Positions 42,742 to 51,402 of a stretch of DNA of 64,000 nt are shown piece after piece. The position numbers were made by a program, and so were the translations under genes. This DNA comes from Actinoplanes sp. DH11 (GTDB lineage Bacteria > Actinomycetota > Actinomycetes > Mycobacteriales > Micromonosporaceae), in contig NZ_JAHWGU010000018.1 of NCBI RefSeq assembly GCF_020873875.1, positions 1 through 64,000 on the forward strand, in the 5' to 3' direction. The notes below the pieces were generated by a model, which was not told the DNA's origin, made no database searches, and worked only from the letters and a program-made list of their open reading frames with translations. Each line of letters begins with the position of its first letter. Within the stretch, counting starts at the first letter, position 1.

Positions 42742-43020
42742 ATGCGGCTGGCGGAGATGGCGATGACGATGGCGCTCACGGTGGGTATTTCCGGTGTTTC
42801 TTACGTTGCGTACAACCCGGAGAAGTTGAAGGGCGATGCGCAGACGGTTGCGGACCGGGCCACCTGCCGGACCGTGGACACCGCGATCGTGGGTTACGTG
42901 AGTGTCAACGGGGAGGCGCCCACGTCCATCGAGCAGCTCTACGGCTGGGTGCGGGGCGACATTTCCGCGTACCGCATCAAAGAAGGCCTCGCCGCCGGAC
43001 CGGGATGCGCCGCCGCCTGA
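42742..43020 (+). CDS. Hypothetical small exported or membrane-anchored protein
   Basis: A 92-residue protein with a hydrophobic N-terminal segment (MAMTMALTVGISGVSYVAY) and a soluble C-terminal part: KLKGDAQTVADRATCRTVDTAIVGYV and PTSIEQLYGWVRGDISAYRI. The second part resembles the pattern of pseudopilin-like short proteins, in which an N-terminal helix precedes a small domain, but I see no prepilin cleavage site. Two Cys are present (one near the terminus). Function unknown. It lies 114 bp before htpG on the same strand. Confidence 0.6.
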   Translation: MRLAEMAMTMALTVGISGVSYVAYNPEKLKGDAQTVADRATCRTVDTAIVGYVSVNGEAPTSIEQLYGWVRGDISAYRIKEGLAAGPGCAAA

Positions 43021-43134
43021 TCGGATGCGCCAACGTCGCGGCATGGCTGGTGAAAGGTCGTTCGCCGCCTCCGGTGACTCCGCGTACCAGGGACGTCCTA
43101 CGATCGGTGTGTACACCGGACATGACGGGAACGG

Positions 43135-45006
43135 GTGACGATGGAGACGTTGGAGTTCCAAGCAGAGGCGCGCCAGCTGCTGCAGCTGATGGTCCACTCG
43201 ATCTATTCGAACAAGGACATCTTCCTGCGCGAGCTGATCTCGAATGCGTCCGACGCGCTGGACAAGCTGCGCCTCGCCAAGCTGCAGGACGGCCTGGAAG
43301 CGGACACCTCCGACCTGCACATCGAGATCGAGGCGGACAGCGAGGCGCGAACGCTGACCGTGCGTGACAACGGCATCGGCATGACCCGCGAAGAGGTCGT
43401 CGAGCTGATCGGCACGATCGCGAAATCCGGCACCGCCGAGCTGCTGACCAAGCTCAAGGAGGCCAAGGAGAGCCCCGAGCTGATCGGCCAGTTCGGTGTC
43501 GGCTTCTACTCGACGTTCATGGTCGCCGACCGGGTCACGCTGGTAACGCGCAAGGCCGGAACCGAGGGGCACGGGACGCGCTGGGAGTCGGAGGGCGCGG
43601 GCACCTACACGATCGACGACGCGGAGAACGCGCCGGTCGGCACCACGGTGACGCTGCATCTGCGGCCGAAGGACGAGGACGACGCCCTCTACGACTACGC
43701 GGACACGTGGAAGATCAAGGAGATCGTCAAGCGGTACTCCGACTTCATCGCCTTCCCGATCCGGATGGCCGCCGCCCCCGCCGAGGAGGGCGCGGAAACC
43801 CCGGAGCCGGAGACGCTGAACTCGATGAAGGCGCTGTGGGCGCGACCCCGCAGTGAGGTCAGCGACGAGGAATACCACCAGTTCTACCGGCATATCAGCC
43901 ACGACTGGACCGACCCGCTCGAGATCATCAACATGAAGGCGGAGGGCACCTTCGAGTACGAGGCGCTGCTCTTCATCCCGTCGCGTGCGCCGTTCGACCT
44001 GTTCCAGCGCGAAGCCCGGCGCGGCCTCCAGCTCTACGTCAAGCGCGTCTTCATCATGGACGACAGCAAGGAGCTGATCCCCGACTACCTGCGCTTCGTC
44101 AAGGGCGTGGTGGATGCGGCCGACCTGTCGCTGAACATCTCCCGCGAGATCCTCCAGCAGGACCGCCACATCCAGATGATCCGGCGCCGGCTCACCAAGA
44201 AGGTCCTTTCCACGATCAAGGACCTGATGAGCAGCAACCCGGAGAAGTACGCGACCTTCTGGCGCGAGTTCGGCCGGGCGGTGAAGGAAGGCCTGCTCAG
44301 CGAGCCCGACAACCACCAGCCGATCCTCGAGATCGCCTCCTTCGCGACCACCGCCGGCGATGAGCCGACCACCCTTGCCGCCTACGTGGAGCGAATGAAG
44401 GAAGGCCAGGAGGAGATCTACTTCCTGACCGGCGAGAGCCGCTCCCAGGTTGTGAACTCGCCGCACATGGAAGCCTTCAGCGAGCAGGGCTACGAGGTGC
44501 TGATCCTGACCGACCCGGTCGACGAGATCTGGGTGGACGCGGTCACCGAGTTCGACGGCAAGAAGCTGCGCTCCATCGCCCGCGGCTCGGTCGACCTGAA
44601 GAAAGACGAAGAGACGAAGGAACCGGAGGGTGACTTCGGCCCGCTGCTCGGCTTCCTCACCGAGAAGCTGGACGAGCACGTCAAGGAGGTCCGTCTGTCG
44701 CACCGGCTGACGACCTCGCCGGCCTGCCTGGTCAGCGACGCGAACGACATCACGCCCGCGCTGGAGAAGATGTACCGGGCGATGGGCCAGGAAGGCCCGC
44801 GGGTCAAGCGGATCCTCGAGCTCAACCCGAACCACCCGCTGGTGGTCGGGCTCCGTGCCGCCCACGAGCGCGGCGCGGAGGACTCGGCCCTGCCGGACAC
44901 CGCGGAGCTGCTGTACGGGACCGCGCTGCTCGCCGAAGGCGGCGACCTGGAGGACCCGGCACGCTTCGCCAAACTGCTCGCGGACCGGCTGGCGCAGACC
45001 GTCTAA
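43135..45006 (+). CDS. htpG: Molecular chaperone HtpG (Hsp90)
   Basis: A 623-residue Hsp90. The N-terminal ATP-binding domain has FQAEARQLLQLMVHSIYSNK, ELISNASDALDKLR, DNGIGMT and GQFGVGFYS; the middle domain carries NISREILQQ with the catalytic Arg region; the C-terminal dimerisation domain follows. It assists folding of client proteins in the cytoplasm. I use the GTG at 43135 (MTMETLEFQ), which matches the family N-terminus; ATG at 43141 is a near alternative. Its stop overlaps the end of the converging kinase gene by four bases, with no room for a terminator. Confidence 0.95.
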   Translation: MTMETLEFQAEARQLLQLMVHSIYSNKDIFLRELISNASDALDKLRLAKLQDGLEADTSDLHIEIEADSEARTLTVRDNGIGMTREEVVELIGTIAKSGTAELLTKLKEAKESPELIGQFGVGFYSTFMVADRVTLVTRKAGTEGHGTRWESEGAGTYTIDDAENAPVGTTVTLHLRPKDEDDALYDYADTWKIKEIVKRYSDFIAFPIRMAAAPAEEGAETPEPETLNSMKALWARPRSEVSDEEYHQFYRHISHDWTDPLEIINMKAEGTFEYEALLFIPSRAPFDLFQREARRGLQLYVKRVFIMDDSKELIPDYLRFVKGVVDAADLSLNISREILQQDRHIQMIRRRLTKKVLSTIKDLMSSNPEKYATFWREFGRAVKEGLLSEPDNHQPILEIASFATTAGDEPTTLAAYVERMKEGQEEIYFLTGESRSQVVNSPHMEAFSEQGYEVLILTDPVDEIWVDAVTEFDGKKLRSIARGSVDLKKDEETKEPEGDFGPLLGFLTEKLDEHVKEVRLSHRLTTSPACLVSDANDITPALEKMYRAMGQEGPRVKRILELNPNHPLVVGLRAAHERGAEDSALPDTAELLYGTALLAEGGDLEDPARFAKLLADRLAQTV

Positions 45007-45818
45007 AGCTCTTTCAGCCAGTCACGGGGGCCGGCGTGCGCGACACGGACGCCGGCCACCCGGATCGCTTCCCGAACGGCGGTCAGCACGTCGTCGTCCC
45101 TGGCCAGCCTCACGGCCAAGGCCCCGTGGAAGGCATCGCCCGCGCCCGAGGTGTCGGCGGCCTCCACGCGCGGCACCTCGATCTCCCCTGATCGCCCGGC
45201 GCTGAACCATTGCACCGGTTCGGCGCCGTGGGTGATCACCACGTGCGGTGCTATCCCGTCGACGGCCGCATGGGGATGTCGGAAGTCGCCGGAGCAGGCC
45301 ACCACCTCGGCGTACGGCAGGATCTCCGTGAAGACCGGCCGCCAACTGCCCGCGTCCACGACCAGACGGCGAGCCGCTGTCGCCGCCGCCACGGCCAGGT
45401 GGGGATGGTGGCCGTCGACAAGCGTCAGATCCGCTTCCGGAAGCCCGGCGGCGGGGACGGCCACGGTGCGGCTGCCCGCGTTGCGGCTGACGATCGTGCG
45501 CTCGCCCGTGCCCGCGAGGACGGTCACCGCGGAGACCGGTGGCGGCCCGGTGTCATGGGGCGCCGCGTCGATCAAGGTCACCCCGTGAGCCGCCAGGTCG
45601 GCGCGGATCAGCGCGCCGAGCGGGTGCGCGCCGACTGCGGTCACCAGCGTGACCTCCGCGCCCAGGGCGGCAGCGGTGACGGCGGCGTTCGCGGCCGGTC
45701 CGCCCGCCGCCACCTCGACGGACTCGGACTGCACCTTCTCGTCGACGCCCGGCAGCCGGTCGACCCGTTGCACCAGGTCCACCGTCGCCAGCCCGACGCA
45801 GAGAATCCGCACGGTCAT
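45003..45818 (-). CDS. PfkB-family carbohydrate kinase
   Basis: A 271-residue ribokinase-type kinase. The N-terminal ILCVGLATVDLVQRVDRLP and AAGGPAANAAVTAAALG motif and the C-terminal DTSGAGDAFHGALAV motif (with catalytic Asp in GAGD) are complete. Length is slightly below 300, typical of the ketohexokinase-like subgroup. Substrate unknown: sugar or nucleoside. It converges on htpG with a 4-bp overlap of stop codons; the upstream small gene is on the same strand 136 bp away. Confidence 0.88.
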   Translation of the reverse strand: MTVRILCVGLATVDLVQRVDRLPGVDEKVQSESVEVAAGGPAANAAVTAAALGAEVTLVTAVGAHPLGALIRADLAAHGVTLIDAAPHDTGPPPVSAVTVLAGTGERTIVSRNAGSRTVAVPAAGLPEADLTLVDGHHPHLAVAAATAARRLVVDAGSWRPVFTEILPYAEVVACSGDFRHPHAAVDGIAPHVVITHGAEPVQWFSAGRSGEIEVPRVEAADTSGAGDAFHGALAVRLARDDDVLTAVREAIRVAGVRVAHAGPRDWLKEL

Positions 45819-45954
45819 GGACGCCCGCGATCAGTCAGGGTTGACATCGCCTGCCGGGACCGTCGTGTGCAGGCCTGCTCGTGGCCGCCACCGGCCCGGA
45901 GAGGCCGGCGAATCCCGTCCATCCCGCCTTTGTCGCGCGGGGCTGCGGGACTTG

Positions 45955-46113
45955 TCAGCCGTTGGCCAGCTCGGAGAAGAACGTGCCGATGTTGCGGAAG
46001 ATCTGGGCCACTCCGTCGCCGAGGCTGCGTGCCACGTCGGCGGCCTGACCGGGGTTCGTGCCGATCCAGAAAACCAGCAGGAACAGCAGGACCCAGCCGA
46101 GGACCTTCTTCAT
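45955..46113 (-). CDS. Small conserved actinobacterial membrane protein, 52 residues
   Basis: A short protein MKKVLGWVLLFLLVFWIGTN followed by PGQAADVARSLGDG and IFRNIGTFFSELANG. It has one N-terminal hydrophobic helix and an amphipathic C-terminal part. Very similar short proteins with the NPGQAADVA motif are common in actinobacteria, without a known function. ATG at 46113 is preceded by GGAGGAC; a second ATG at 46116 is too close to the site. Confidence 0.78.
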   Translation of the reverse strand: MKKVLGWVLLFLLVFWIGTNPGQAADVARSLGDGVAQIFRNIGTFFSELANG

Positions 46114-46263
46114 CATGTCCTCCGATTCCCCTGATAGGCCACGCGCGATCGTGACACACGCTCGCGACCCGGCGGGTGCGGCGCGCCGGAGCAGACGGCA
46201 GCCGCCCGATGTGTCGCGGCTGGTGAGCCGGCCGATTGCCGCCACATAGCGGCATGGAACCCC

Positions 46264-47151
46264 TCATGACGGGCGGGCGGTGCGCGGTCGTCTCGGGCTC
46301 GGGCCGTTTTCGGGCGATGTCGTGTGCTCAGGGAAATCGCCAGGGCGATTGTCGAGCGGCGATGCGCTGTCGTCGGGCAGGGCTGCTCGGGCGGCGGCCA
46401 GGATGCGGTCCGAAAGGTCGGTGCCGGCGGTCGCCCGGGAGAGGATCAGGGCGCCGACCATCGTGCTGAGGGCGGCGAGATCGGGCTCGCCGGAGGTGCC
46501 CAGGTGGCGGGCGAAAGCCTCGACACCCGCCGCGTAAGCCCGCCGGGTCTCCTCGCCGCCGGCCGCCCGCGCGACGTCGCTCCCGAACCCGGCCGAAGGG
46601 CAGCCTGCCCCTGCGTGATCCCGGTGATCAGCGGAAAGATAGGCGTCGAGAAGGGCAGCTCTGCCGGTCGGGGTGGTCGTCCGGCTGGTGAACGAATCGA
46701 TCGTCTCGCCGTCACCCGATGCTGATGACGTCGTGGTGGCGACGATGCTTGCGTCATGGCTGGCCGGGCACTCGGGTCCGACGGTGTCTGCGCTGAGCGG
46801 CGCATCGCCCACGGCCTGCGGGTGCACGGCCTCGGTGCTGGTCGGCGTGGTGGCATCCCGGCCGTCGGCGTGGGCGTGACCCACGTAGCGCAGCGGCGTG
46901 TCGGCGCGCGGATAGCTGAACGTAAGCCCGAGTGCGGCCGCCTGCTCACTGAAGGCCTCGCCCACGGCCTCGGCGGCCAGAGCGTCCTTGGACGCGAAGT
47001 GCTTGTAGAAGCCGCCGTGGGTCAGCCCGGCCTCAGCCATCACGTCGGCGACGCTCACGCCACCTATGCCCCGCTCCCGGAAGAGCCGCGCCGCGGTAGC
47101 GACGATGCGCTCCCGATTCTGCTTCGCCTGTGCCTGCGAGACCCGTCCCAT
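46264..47151 (-). CDS. TetR-family repressor with inserted and extended segments
   Basis: A 295-residue regulator. The N-terminal HTH is typical: NRERIVATAARLFRERGIGG and SVADVMAEAGLTHGGFYKHF (about 13-52). The ligand domain resumes at RAALLDAYLSADHRDHAGAGC, whose Cys-containing segment is common in this TetR subgroup. Between about 83 and 163 lies a low-complexity Thr/Ser/Asp/His insertion, and the last about 35 residues form a Pro/Arg tail; both are absent from most relatives (about 190 residues). It is divergent from an SDR gene across a palindromic operator, so it probably represses that gene and itself. Confidence 0.85.
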   Translation of the reverse strand: MGRVSQAQAKQNRERIVATAARLFRERGIGGVSVADVMAEAGLTHGGFYKHFASKDALAAEAVGEAFSEQAAALGLTFSYPRADTPLRYVGHAHADGRDATTPTSTEAVHPQAVGDAPLSADTVGPECPASHDASIVATTTSSASGDGETIDSFTSRTTTPTGRAALLDAYLSADHRDHAGAGCPSAGFGSDVARAAGGEETRRAYAAGVEAFARHLGTSGEPDLAALSTMVGALILSRATAGTDLSDRILAAARAALPDDSASPLDNRPGDFPEHTTSPENGPSPRRPRTARPS

Positions 47152-47157
47152 GCGCCC

Positions 47158-47163
47158 ACTATA
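47158..47163 (-). promoter_or_regulatory. Minus-strand -10 element, probably leaderless tetR transcript
   Basis: TATAGT on the minus strand ends six bases before the ATG at 47151, the distance expected if transcription starts at the initiator codon. No Shine-Dalgarno sequence precedes the ATG. The element overlaps the outer palindrome. Confidence 0.5.
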
Positions 47164-47184
47164 GATGAGAGGCGTCATCTATAG
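47159..47184. promoter_or_regulatory. TetR operator palindrome 1
   Basis: CTATAGATGA and TCATCTATAG are perfect 10-bp inverted arms around GAGGCG. The site covers the tetR -10 region and abuts the -35 box of the SDR promoter, fitting autoregulation and repression of the neighbour. Confidence 0.8.
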
Positions 47185-47185
47185 C

Positions 47186-47222
47186 TTGCCAATTTTAGAT
47201 GATGGTCCTAATCTAAGTGGCA
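47186..47222 (+). promoter_or_regulatory. SDR promoter, predicted leaderless, with internal operator
   Basis: TTGCCA (47186-47191), a 17-bp spacer and TAATCT (47209-47214) are followed after seven bases by the ATG at 47222, so transcription would begin at the start codon. A second inverted repeat, TTAGAT-N10-ATCTAA (47195-47216), lies between and over the -10 and could be another regulator half-site pair. Confidence 0.65.
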
Positions 47223-47894
47223 TGGAACTCGCCAACGCAGTCGCAGTCGTCACCGGGGCCAACCGTGGGTTCGGCTGTCACCTCGCCGCTCAGCTGCTGG
47301 GGCGAGGCGCCAAGGTCTATGGCGCCGCCCGGCATCCGGGGAGCATCAGCCTGCCGGGCGTGACTCCGCTCCGGCTCGACGTCACTGATCCGGAGTCGGT
47401 GGCGCGTGCGGCAGCGGAGGCCGCTGACGCCACCCTGCTGATCAACAACGCCGGTGTCTCGGCCGGCCAGCCGCTGATCGGCGGCGACCTCGACGGCAAT
47501 CGGCTCGACATGGAAACCAACTACTTCGGCACCCTGTCCGCCACCCGGGCGTTCGCGCCCGGTGATCGAGGCCAACGGCGGGGGAGCGATCCTCAACGTG
47601 CTCTCGGTGCTCTCCTGGTTGCACCCCGCAGACCTGGGCTCCTACTCGGCGGCGAAAGCGGCGGCGTGGGCGCTCACCAACTCCAGCCGCGAACTGCTGG
47701 CGCCCCGGGGGATCACGGTGACCGGGTTGCACGTCGGCTACATGGACACCGACATGGCGGCGTCCGTCCCGCCGGAGCACAAGACCGACCCCGCCGTGGT
47801 CGCGAAACTGGCGCTGGACGCCGTCGAGCGGGGGGACCGCGAAGTGCTCGCCGACGCGCTGACCGAGCAGGTCAAGGCGAGCCTGGCGGGCTGA
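47222..47894 (+). pseudogene. Short-chain dehydrogenase/reductase, frameshifted
   Basis: An SDR gene in two frames. The first part has the Rossmann motif VVTGANRGFGCHLA, RLDVTD and INNAGVSAG and runs to ATRAFAP; the second, from about 47559, continues as VIEANGGGAILNVLSVLSW with the catalytic Tyr-x3-Lys in SYSAAKAAAW, and ends at 47894 (LTEQVKASLAG). The junction is CGCGCCCGGTG: one extra C in 47558-47560 shifts the frame. Removing it gives one protein of about 223 residues with all family motifs. It may be a recent mutation or a sequence error. The gene is divergent from the TetR regulator. Confidence 0.8.
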
Positions 47895-48318
47895 CCCGCG
47901 AGATTTCGCGGTCGGGACACAGTGGGACGGCCGCGCTGAGCAACCCTCGGGCCTGGGGTGGGGGTCTGGGTGAGCGCGTGGTGGGCGGCGAAGAACGGGT
48001 GCGCTGCGCGTGACCTCGACGAGTCCGTAGGAGCAGCGGATAGCCCAAGGTCGTGGGCGGCATATCCACCGGCGACGTCTACGGCCCGGCGTGCAGGGCC
48101 AGTCGCGGCACCGGCCTGAGCCCGAGACGGGCCTGAGCCCGAGACGGGCCTGAGCCCGAGACGGACCTGAACTCAAGTCCGACGTTTCGGGCCTGGAGCG
48201 CGGCCGGCACCGAGCCCGGGTTGCGCTGAATCGGTCACCGCGAATGGCAGCGTCGATGGCTGGGAGAGGGGACCGGACTGGGAGATTGAAAAGTGTTTCA
48301 CGGGGGTACCGGCGCTTC
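47895..48318. other. Intergenic region between the SDR and the gluconate permease gene
   Basis: No credible gene in these 424 bp, although frames remain open by composition. It contains the 17-bp repeat listed at 48113-48172. Sequence before 48319 has GGGGG as a weak ribosome binding site for the permease; the leader GTGTTTCACGGG region is the only AT-richer piece and may hold the promoter. Confidence 0.5.
48113..48172. repeat. 17-bp tandem repeat
   Basis: Three exact copies of GGCCTGAGCCCGAGACG followed by a diverged half copy. Unit length is not a multiple of three and it lies between genes. Confidence 0.92.
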
Positions 48319-49851
48319 ATGTCGACGATCGCAGCCGAGGCCATCACTGATGCCGGCACAGGTCAACTGGTCCTTGCCGCGGTGCTTGGCATCGCGGTCG
48401 TCGTTCTCCTCATCGCGTGGGCGAAATGGCATCCGTTCCTGGCGCTGATCACCGGTTCGGGCGTGCTCGGCCTGGTGGCGGGCGCTGCGCCCGGTGCCAC
48501 GATCGACTCGTTCACGACCGGGCTGGGCACTACGGTCGGCAACGTCGGGTTGCTGATCGCGCTCGGGTCGATGATCGGTGCGTTGCTCGCCGAGTCCGGT
48601 GGGGCCGACGGCATCGTGAACCGGATCGTGAACGGCGTTTCGGGCGCGGCGCTGCCGTGGGCGATGGCGGGGGTCGCTGCCCTGATCGGGTTGCCGCTCT
48701 TCTTCGAGGTCGGCGTCGTGCTGCTGGTGCCGATCGTGCTGCTGGTGGCCCGCCGTACCGATGTCGGGTTGCTGCGCCTCGGCATTCCGGCGCTGGCGGG
48801 ACTTTCCGTGTTGCACGGGCTTGTGCCGCCGCACCCGGGACCGCTCGTCGCCATCTCCAGTCTGAACGCGGACCTCGGTCTGACGCTGCTGCTCGGTCTG
48901 CTCTGCGCGATCCCTACGGTGATCATCGCCGGACCGGTGTTCGGTAACTTCATCGCGAAGCGGGTTCCGCTGCCCGTGCCGGCGCTGCCGGGTGTCTCCG
49001 GCGGGGAAGGCTCGGGCGCCCTGAGCGGCGCGGAGCGGAGTTCGGCCGACGCGGAGCGGTCCTCGGCCGGTCGGCCCGCCTCCGGACCCGTGGGAGGTCA
49101 GGACTTCGTCGACCGGGACGACCTGGCGAACCCCGGTGCGGAGCGGCCCGCAAAACTTGTGGACGAGCAGGTCGGTCGCCGGCGCAACCCGGGGTTCTGG
49201 GCGGCCGTGCTCACTGTGCTTCTGCCGGTCGTGCTGATGCTGGCGCGCGGCATCGCCGAACTGCTGCTGCCCGAGGGTGACGCCGTTCGCAACGCGTTCG
49301 AAGTGATCGGCGAGCCGGTGGTGGCGCTGCTGGCCGGCGTGTTCCTGGCGATGTGGGCGCTCGGGTACCGGGCCGGGTTTGACCGCAAGGAGACGTCGGC
49401 GGTGCTGGGCGGCGCGCTTCCCCCGGTCGCGGGCATCCTGCTGATCGTTGCGGCGGGTGGCGGGTTCAAGCAGGTGCTGGTCGACGCCGGCGTGGGCAAC
49501 GTGATCGCGAACGCGGCGCAGGACGCGAACATCAACGCGCTGGTGCTGGGCTGGCTGGTGGCGGTCGGCATCCGGGTTGCCACCGGGTCGGCGACGGTCG
49601 CCACCATCACCGCTGCGGGCATCGTGGCGCCGCTGGCCACGACGCTGGACTCGCCCACCGTGGCGCTGCTGGCGCTGGCGATCGGTGCGGGATCGCTGTT
49701 CTTCTCGCACGTCAACGACGCCGGGTTCTGGATGGTCAAGGAGTACTTCGGGATGACCGTCGGGCAGACCATCAAGACCTGGTCGGTGATGGAGACGATC
49801 ATCTCGGTGGTTGGCTTCGCGTGTGTGATGCTGCTGAGCCTGTTCTTCTGA
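48319..49851 (+). CDS. GntP-family gluconate:proton symporter
   Basis: A 510-residue transporter with about 12 helices. GntP features are the SGGADGIVNRI segment, the helix pair around LIGLPLFFEVGVVLLVPIV, HGLVPPHPGPL, and the C-terminal ATGSATVATITAAGIVAP and FFSHVNDAGFWMVKEYFG. It probably imports gluconate or a related sugar acid. A hydrophilic low-complexity loop (about residues 225-285, rich in Ser/Gly/Ala/Glu) is longer than in E. coli GntP. I start at ATG 48319; an upstream in-frame ATG at 48244 has no support. Confidence 0.92.
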   Translation: MSTIAAEAITDAGTGQLVLAAVLGIAVVVLLIAWAKWHPFLALITGSGVLGLVAGAAPGATIDSFTTGLGTTVGNVGLLIALGSMIGALLAESGGADGIVNRIVNGVSGAALPWAMAGVAALIGLPLFFEVGVVLLVPIVLLVARRTDVGLLRLGIPALAGLSVLHGLVPPHPGPLVAISSLNADLGLTLLLGLLCAIPTVIIAGPVFGNFIAKRVPLPVPALPGVSGGEGSGALSGAERSSADAERSSAGRPASGPVGGQDFVDRDDLANPGAERPAKLVDEQVGRRRNPGFWAAVLTVLLPVVLMLARGIAELLLPEGDAVRNAFEVIGEPVVALLAGVFLAMWALGYRAGFDRKETSAVLGGALPPVAGILLIVAAGGGFKQVLVDAGVGNVIANAAQDANINALVLGWLVAVGIRVATGSATVATITAAGIVAPLATTLDSPTVALLALAIGAGSLFFSHVNDAGFWMVKEYFGMTVGQTIKTWSVMETIISVVGFACVMLLSLFF

Positions 49852-49867
49852 CGTCCTGACATCGGAT

Positions 49868-49905
49868 GATCTCACCGATCCGGTAAGGGCCGGATCGGTG
49901 AGATC
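49868..49905. terminator. Bidirectional stem-loop terminator
   Basis: GATCTCACCGATCCGG (49868-49883) and its exact complement (49890-49905) form a perfect 16-bp stem with the 6-nt loop TAAGGG. It stands between the converging gluconate permease and LLM oxidoreductase genes, 16 bp after the first stop. Confidence 0.85.
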
Positions 49906-49977
49906 TGCCGTTCAGGGGATTTCGCGAGAGCGCACGGAGATCTCCCGGGCAACCCGCGAGGAGCTCCGCGGTAAGGG

Positions 49978-50763
49978 CTAGGCGTTGGCCTCGTCGCGCC
50001 AGGCGAGCCAGTCGCGCAGGCGGGAGAGGTCGGGCTTGGGGCCGCCGACGCCGATGGTGAAGAGCGAGGCGCCCAGGTCGCGGAACTGCTGGCCGGCGGC
50101 GGAGGGGTCGGCCTCGCCGCCGACCTCGACCGACACCTCGATCTCGGCGGGGTCGCGGCCCACGGCGGCGCAGTGGTCGCGGAGGATGCCCAGCTTGCGC
50201 GGGAGAACGTCCGCGTCGGCGAAGCTGTGCCAGATGTCGGCGTGCTTCGCGACCAGGCGCAGCGTCTTCTTCTCGCCGCCGCCACCGATCAGGACCGGGA
50301 TCTTGCGGGTGGGTGCCGGGTTCAGCTTGCCCCAGCGGGACTCGATGCGGGGCAGCGCCTCGGCGAGGTCGTCGAGCCGGGAGCCGGCGGTGCCGAACTC
50401 GTAGCCGTACTCGGTGTAGTCGCGCTCGAACCAGCCGGAACCGATGCCGAGGATGACCCGGCCGTCACTGATGTGGTCGACGGTGCGGGCCATGTCGGCG
50501 AGCAGGTCCGGGTTGCGGTAGCTGTTGCACGTGACCAGGGCGCCGATCTCGACCCGGGACGTCGACTCGGCCCAGGCGGCCAGCATGGTCCAGCACTCGA
50601 AGTGCAGGCCGTCCTTCTCGCCGTAGAGCGGATAGAAGTGGTCCCAGTTGAACAGGATGTCCGCGCCGAGTTCTTCGGCCTCGGACGCGGTGCGGCGGAT
50701 GGTCGCGTAGTCCATGTGCTGTGGCTGCAGCTGCAGCCCGATCCGGATCGGCCTCTTGATCAT
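49978..50763 (-). CDS. LLM-class F420-dependent oxidoreductase
   Basis: A 261-residue luciferase-like protein, shorter than the bacterial luciferase norm. Seen are GLQLQPQHMDYATIRRTASE, the DILFNWDHFYPLYGE segment with the conserved Asp-His, SDGRVILGIGSGWFERDY and VLIGGGGEKKTLRLVAKHAD. These fit the TIGR03560-like F420-dependent group of actinobacteria. Substrate unknown. It converges with the gluconate permease gene and is followed upstream by the lipoprotein gene 27 bp away on the same strand. Confidence 0.88.
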   Translation of the reverse strand: MIKRPIRIGLQLQPQHMDYATIRRTASEAEELGADILFNWDHFYPLYGEKDGLHFECWTMLAAWAESTSRVEIGALVTCNSYRNPDLLADMARTVDHISDGRVILGIGSGWFERDYTEYGYEFGTAGSRLDDLAEALPRIESRWGKLNPAPTRKIPVLIGGGGEKKTLRLVAKHADIWHSFADADVLPRKLGILRDHCAAVGRDPAEIEVSVEVGGEADPSAAGQQFRDLGASLFTIGVGGPKPDLSRLRDWLAWRDEANA

Positions 50764-50790
50764 GTGCAGACCATATCGACCGGTCGGTGA

Positions 50791-51237
50791 TCATGCGCAG
50801 GTGTCGTCCAGTTCCTGGCTGATTGTGCGGAACTCGCCGGTCAGGAAAGCCCGCGGGTCGGCGCCCCGGGCGGCCTCGTCGAGAGAGCCCGCGATCCGCT
50901 CGACGGTTCCCCGCTGTGCCGGGTCGATGCTGGTAGCGGCGGCCGCGGCGACGTCCGCGGACATCGCCGCGAAAGTGTCCCGCAGGCCCTGCACGGCGTC
51001 CGCGTCACCGGTCGTGTACGGGGCGAGCCGAACCGCGCCGTCGGTGAGGACCTGGTAGACGGCGGTGCAGACGTAGGCCGGGTGGCCGACGGAGGCGGAC
51101 GGCACCGGCGCCTGGCTGAACGGCGCCGGGATCGCGCCGGCGGGGACCTCGACGGTGCAGCCGCTCAGCGCGGCGGTGGCGGTGATCAGGGCTGCGGCCA
51201 GGGCGATGGGCGCGGAGGTGCGGCGACGCTGCGGCAC
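50791..51237 (-). CDS. Small lipoprotein of unknown function
   Basis: A 148-residue exported lipoprotein. The signal peptide APIALAAALITATAALSGC ends in lipobox LSGC. The mature chain is a Pro/Ala linker followed by helices (TDGAVRLAPYTTGDADAVQG, FAAMSADVAAAAATSIDP, GSLDEAARGADPRAFL) and a conserved-looking DDTCA end. Two Cys (about residue 57 and the C-terminal one) may pair. GTG at 51237 with AAGGGG is the best start; an ATG at 51276 is possible. It precedes the LLM gene on the same strand. Confidence 0.7.
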   Translation of the reverse strand: MPQRRRTSAPIALAAALITATAALSGCTVEVPAGAIPAPFSQAPVPSASVGHPAYVCTAVYQVLTDGAVRLAPYTTGDADAVQGLRDTFAAMSADVAAAAATSIDPAQRGTVERIAGSLDEAARGADPRAFLTGEFRTISQELDDTCA

Positions 51238-51402
51238 GACATTCCCCTTCGTCGATCGATCGTACGGGCGGAGCATAACCCCCGGATCGGACAGCCGGGT
51301 GGGCGTACGCCTGGGCCGGTGGTGCCGGACTGCCGGTGCGCCACCTTTGCCGGAGTCGGAAGTTGACTTGGCGTGGTTGATAAGTCGAAAAAAGGTGAGT
51401 CG

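Noticed and set aside
42682..44865. A 727-residue minus-strand frame opposite htpG
   Set aside because: It overlaps htpG and the small gene before it; no recognisable domain.
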